From NCBI GenBank assembly GCA_016806645.1, contig JACSYO010002128.1, positions 1,137,501 through 1,201,500 of the forward strand: a DNA stretch of 64,000 bases, read 5' to 3'. Both the position numbers and the translations under genes were made by a program. The notes under the pieces were generated by a model. It was not told where the DNA came from. It did not search any database and was given only the letters and a program-made list of their open reading frames with translations. The DNA comes from Ophiodon elongatus. Its lineage: Eukaryota > Chordata > Actinopteri > Perciformes > Hexagrammidae. This document shows, in pieces, positions 61,839 to 64,000 of this stretch. Numbering within the stretch: the first letter of the stretch is position 1; each line of letters begins with the position of its first letter.

Positions 61839-64000
61839 GTGTCATCATAACATAGGACTGGTGACGTAGATCAGCTCAGTGTAGCTGCAGTGCCTCATAG
61901 CTCCTTCAGTTTTTACACAATACACTCCACTCAGGTGTTTAAAACGACAAAGGCAAACACGTATTTTGTAGCATTCTTAGTTTCAGTATTACTCATTCAG
62001 TTCATAAATTTAAACAAACATTTAGCAGTGATTTTGCCTAAAAATCTACATCCAGATTTAACTCATTGTAAAGTGAATTTACTCTTAACCTGGTGCCTTG
62101 TTATCAGAAGTCAATTTCTTTTTTATATATTTTTGTCATCATATAATTTGATTTGATCAATTCAAAGTTTTACTCCTGAGATTATTTACTTATGTATATA
62201 TATTACCATTATAAAGTGAAATAATAAATAAAGGGAAATTAGTGGACAGCTTGCTGAATGTGTTAGTTTTGAGAATGTATTTAGGATATGTTTACAATTT
62301 GTATGAGAACATATCACTCTCGACCAAAATTTATATGTTAAAGGAACTCTTTGATATGTCACAGCATGGAAAATTGAAATAAAGAATACCACCAAGTCTG
62401 TTTTGATATTTGTGTGCAGCTATTGATCAAGGATCATAACCCAGGATGTAGGTACAAAGTTTGGATTAACAAATGTCCCATTGACCCTTCCAGCCCACTA
62501 ACAGACAGTAACAGTCTATAGCTTCTTTAATAGATGATCTTCGCCATCTGGGCCAGACAGCTGAGAGGGCTAGATAGCAGAAGATACACATGAGGATGGC
62601 TAATGTCATGTCCCACTGACATCAAGGTCTCTGCTCCACTTCAAATAGATTACAATATGTGCACTGTTGAGAAGTCATGCTACCAGCCACAGCCACTAGA
62701 GGGGGGGGGGGCACTGTACTTAAAATACACCAGAAATACCTCCAATTCGATGCCCATTCAGTGTTATAATTTACAGGTTGCATGTATAGGTAAAAACAAG
62801 ACATTTTATGTTGAGATGATTATGTTTGTATGTGTACACAGACGTCTCAATAGTGACTCACATCCATATCTCCAACAATAGGAAAATAGCCTTCACAATA
62901 CAGGAAGCCATAATTTTTAATTATTTGCCCCTGGTAACCAAGGCTGTTATTTTTTGTTTTGATTAATACATAAAACCAAAGCTATCGACGTGACTTGATA
63001 CCTGCAGAGGTAAGTGAAAACATATGTGTGTCATTTCATTTTAGCACCATTTTTAGTTTGAGGGAATTACAGAAAAATATTCTCGGATTTGTAAACCGTC
63101 TTCTATCTATGACAATATAGTCTAAAAAATGACAGGTTTTGGAACTGCGTATCGGCCTGAACGCAGCTCCTTCTCAATCGAGACTACCATAGAGTTAATT
63201 TTTACCCTCAGTAACATCTTTCAGGAAGACATTACGCAAATGACTGCGCACCAACGCTTCAGTAATAAAGTGTCAATACGTGGTAGATTTACAGTCTGAT
63301 TTAGGATTGAAACCAGGATTATGTTCAAGAATACGCGTTAGACTGTCCCTGGCCTTGAGAGGAAATTCCGCCTTAGAGACCAAACTCGGGCCTAAAATCA
63401 CCCCTTTTAAAATAAGGAAGTGTCGCTGAGAGTCTTAGCAAAGGTTGCAAACTTACCTCTTTTGCTTTGTATTCCTTATTTATTTATTGGTTTATTTAAA
63501 GTCCAACACCTAGGTGATTTGTCAGGTAAGTCTTAATGCGATAGAAATAATTGGATAATACACTGTACACACTGACTAATATAACTCATAGTCCTACTGT
63601 TAACAGATATAACGTTAACTAACTAACTTATATCTCGTTCTCTTTTGGTCTGTCTCTTACGTTTCTCTGCTTAATTATTTCTAACTAGACTAAGTACTAA
63701 GTTGAGTGTATCAATGTCTCAGATTCAACAAGATTAAAAATAGTAAACATCGACTAGGAATTAGTAATTGTCTATAATATCAATATCAACATTTATCTCT
63801 GAAGCAGAGGGACATGATTTATGAGAGCTCCTTTTTGTTCCCTAGAATGTGGCTTGAGCATATTTCTAATAGGTTGCACTCTGACGGTAAATACATTGCA
63901 CATCCTTGTTTAAACGCTAGATATCAACAAGAAATTGTGAAACCATCTCTAAACTGGCACAGAAACCAATATTTGACCATTTCTCTTAGTTACATTTTAA
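61839..64000. other. Downstream flank, no gene recognised
   Basis: Contains a G-run at 62701-62712 and AATAAA signals at 62223 and 62378 that could end a long gda transcript. Strong donor-like sites occur near 63.45 kb (minus strand) and at about 63524 (GTCAG|GTAAGT, plus strand). They could mark a non-coding exon of the next gene, but no protein homology supports this. Confidence 0.35.

Noticed and set aside
63400..63560. Possible exon of a following gene
   Set aside because: Good GTAAGT-type donors exist on both strands, but there is no coding homology or acceptor to confirm an exon.

Overview
This is a vertebrate nuclear locus, almost certainly from a ray-finned (teleost) fish. The genes are split into short exons with GT-AG introns. 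The intergenic DNA is AT-rich and full of CA/GA/ATT microsatellites, small inverted-repeat elements and an L2-like LINE of kinds I associate with teleosts. Conceptual splicing gives four proteins in the order cemip2 (tmem2), abhd17b, c9orf85, gda. As I recall it, this is the gene order of human 9q21.13, so the window is a conserved synteny block. The exact species cannot be told from the sequence.

Layout. 1-2585: probable cemip2 3' UTR and downstream DNA. 2586-23840 (minus): cemip2, a type II membrane hyaluronidase, in 23 coding exons (1389 aa), with a TATA box near 26.3 kb. 26.4-30.8 kb: gene-poor DNA that probably includes the abhd17b 3' UTR. 30819-40152 (minus): abhd17b, a protein depalmitoylase, 3 coding exons (288 aa), with a non-coding first exon ending at 41851. 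About 42.4-42.86 kb: CCAAT/GC-rich probable bidirectional promoter. 42861-45929 (plus): c9orf85 homologue, 4 exons (200 aa). 46.2-49.8 kb: intergenic DNA dominated by a 1.9 kb foldback element. 49992-60278 (plus): gda, guanine deaminase, 14 exons (454 aa), with a second foldback in intron 1 and a 5'-truncated, frameshifted L2-like LINE in intron 4. 60563-61322: four near-identical 190 bp tandem units. 61452-61838: a palindromic element related to one inside a cemip2 intron. 61.8-64 kb: no gene recognised.

The genes are independently transcribed and do not form a pathway. Two of them touch the same synaptic protein: ABHD17 enzymes depalmitoylate PSD-95, and mammalian guanine deaminase (cypin) affects PSD-95 clustering. 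The PDZ-binding tail of mammalian guanine deaminase is absent from the gda model here.

I see no prokaryotic-style system, CRISPR array, tRNA or rRNA. The least explained structures are the two foldback elements flanking gda exon 1, the homogeneous 190 bp array behind gda, a miRNA-like hairpin in an abhd17b intron that pairs better on the host-gene strand, and a cemip2 intron with a microsatellite at both splice sites.
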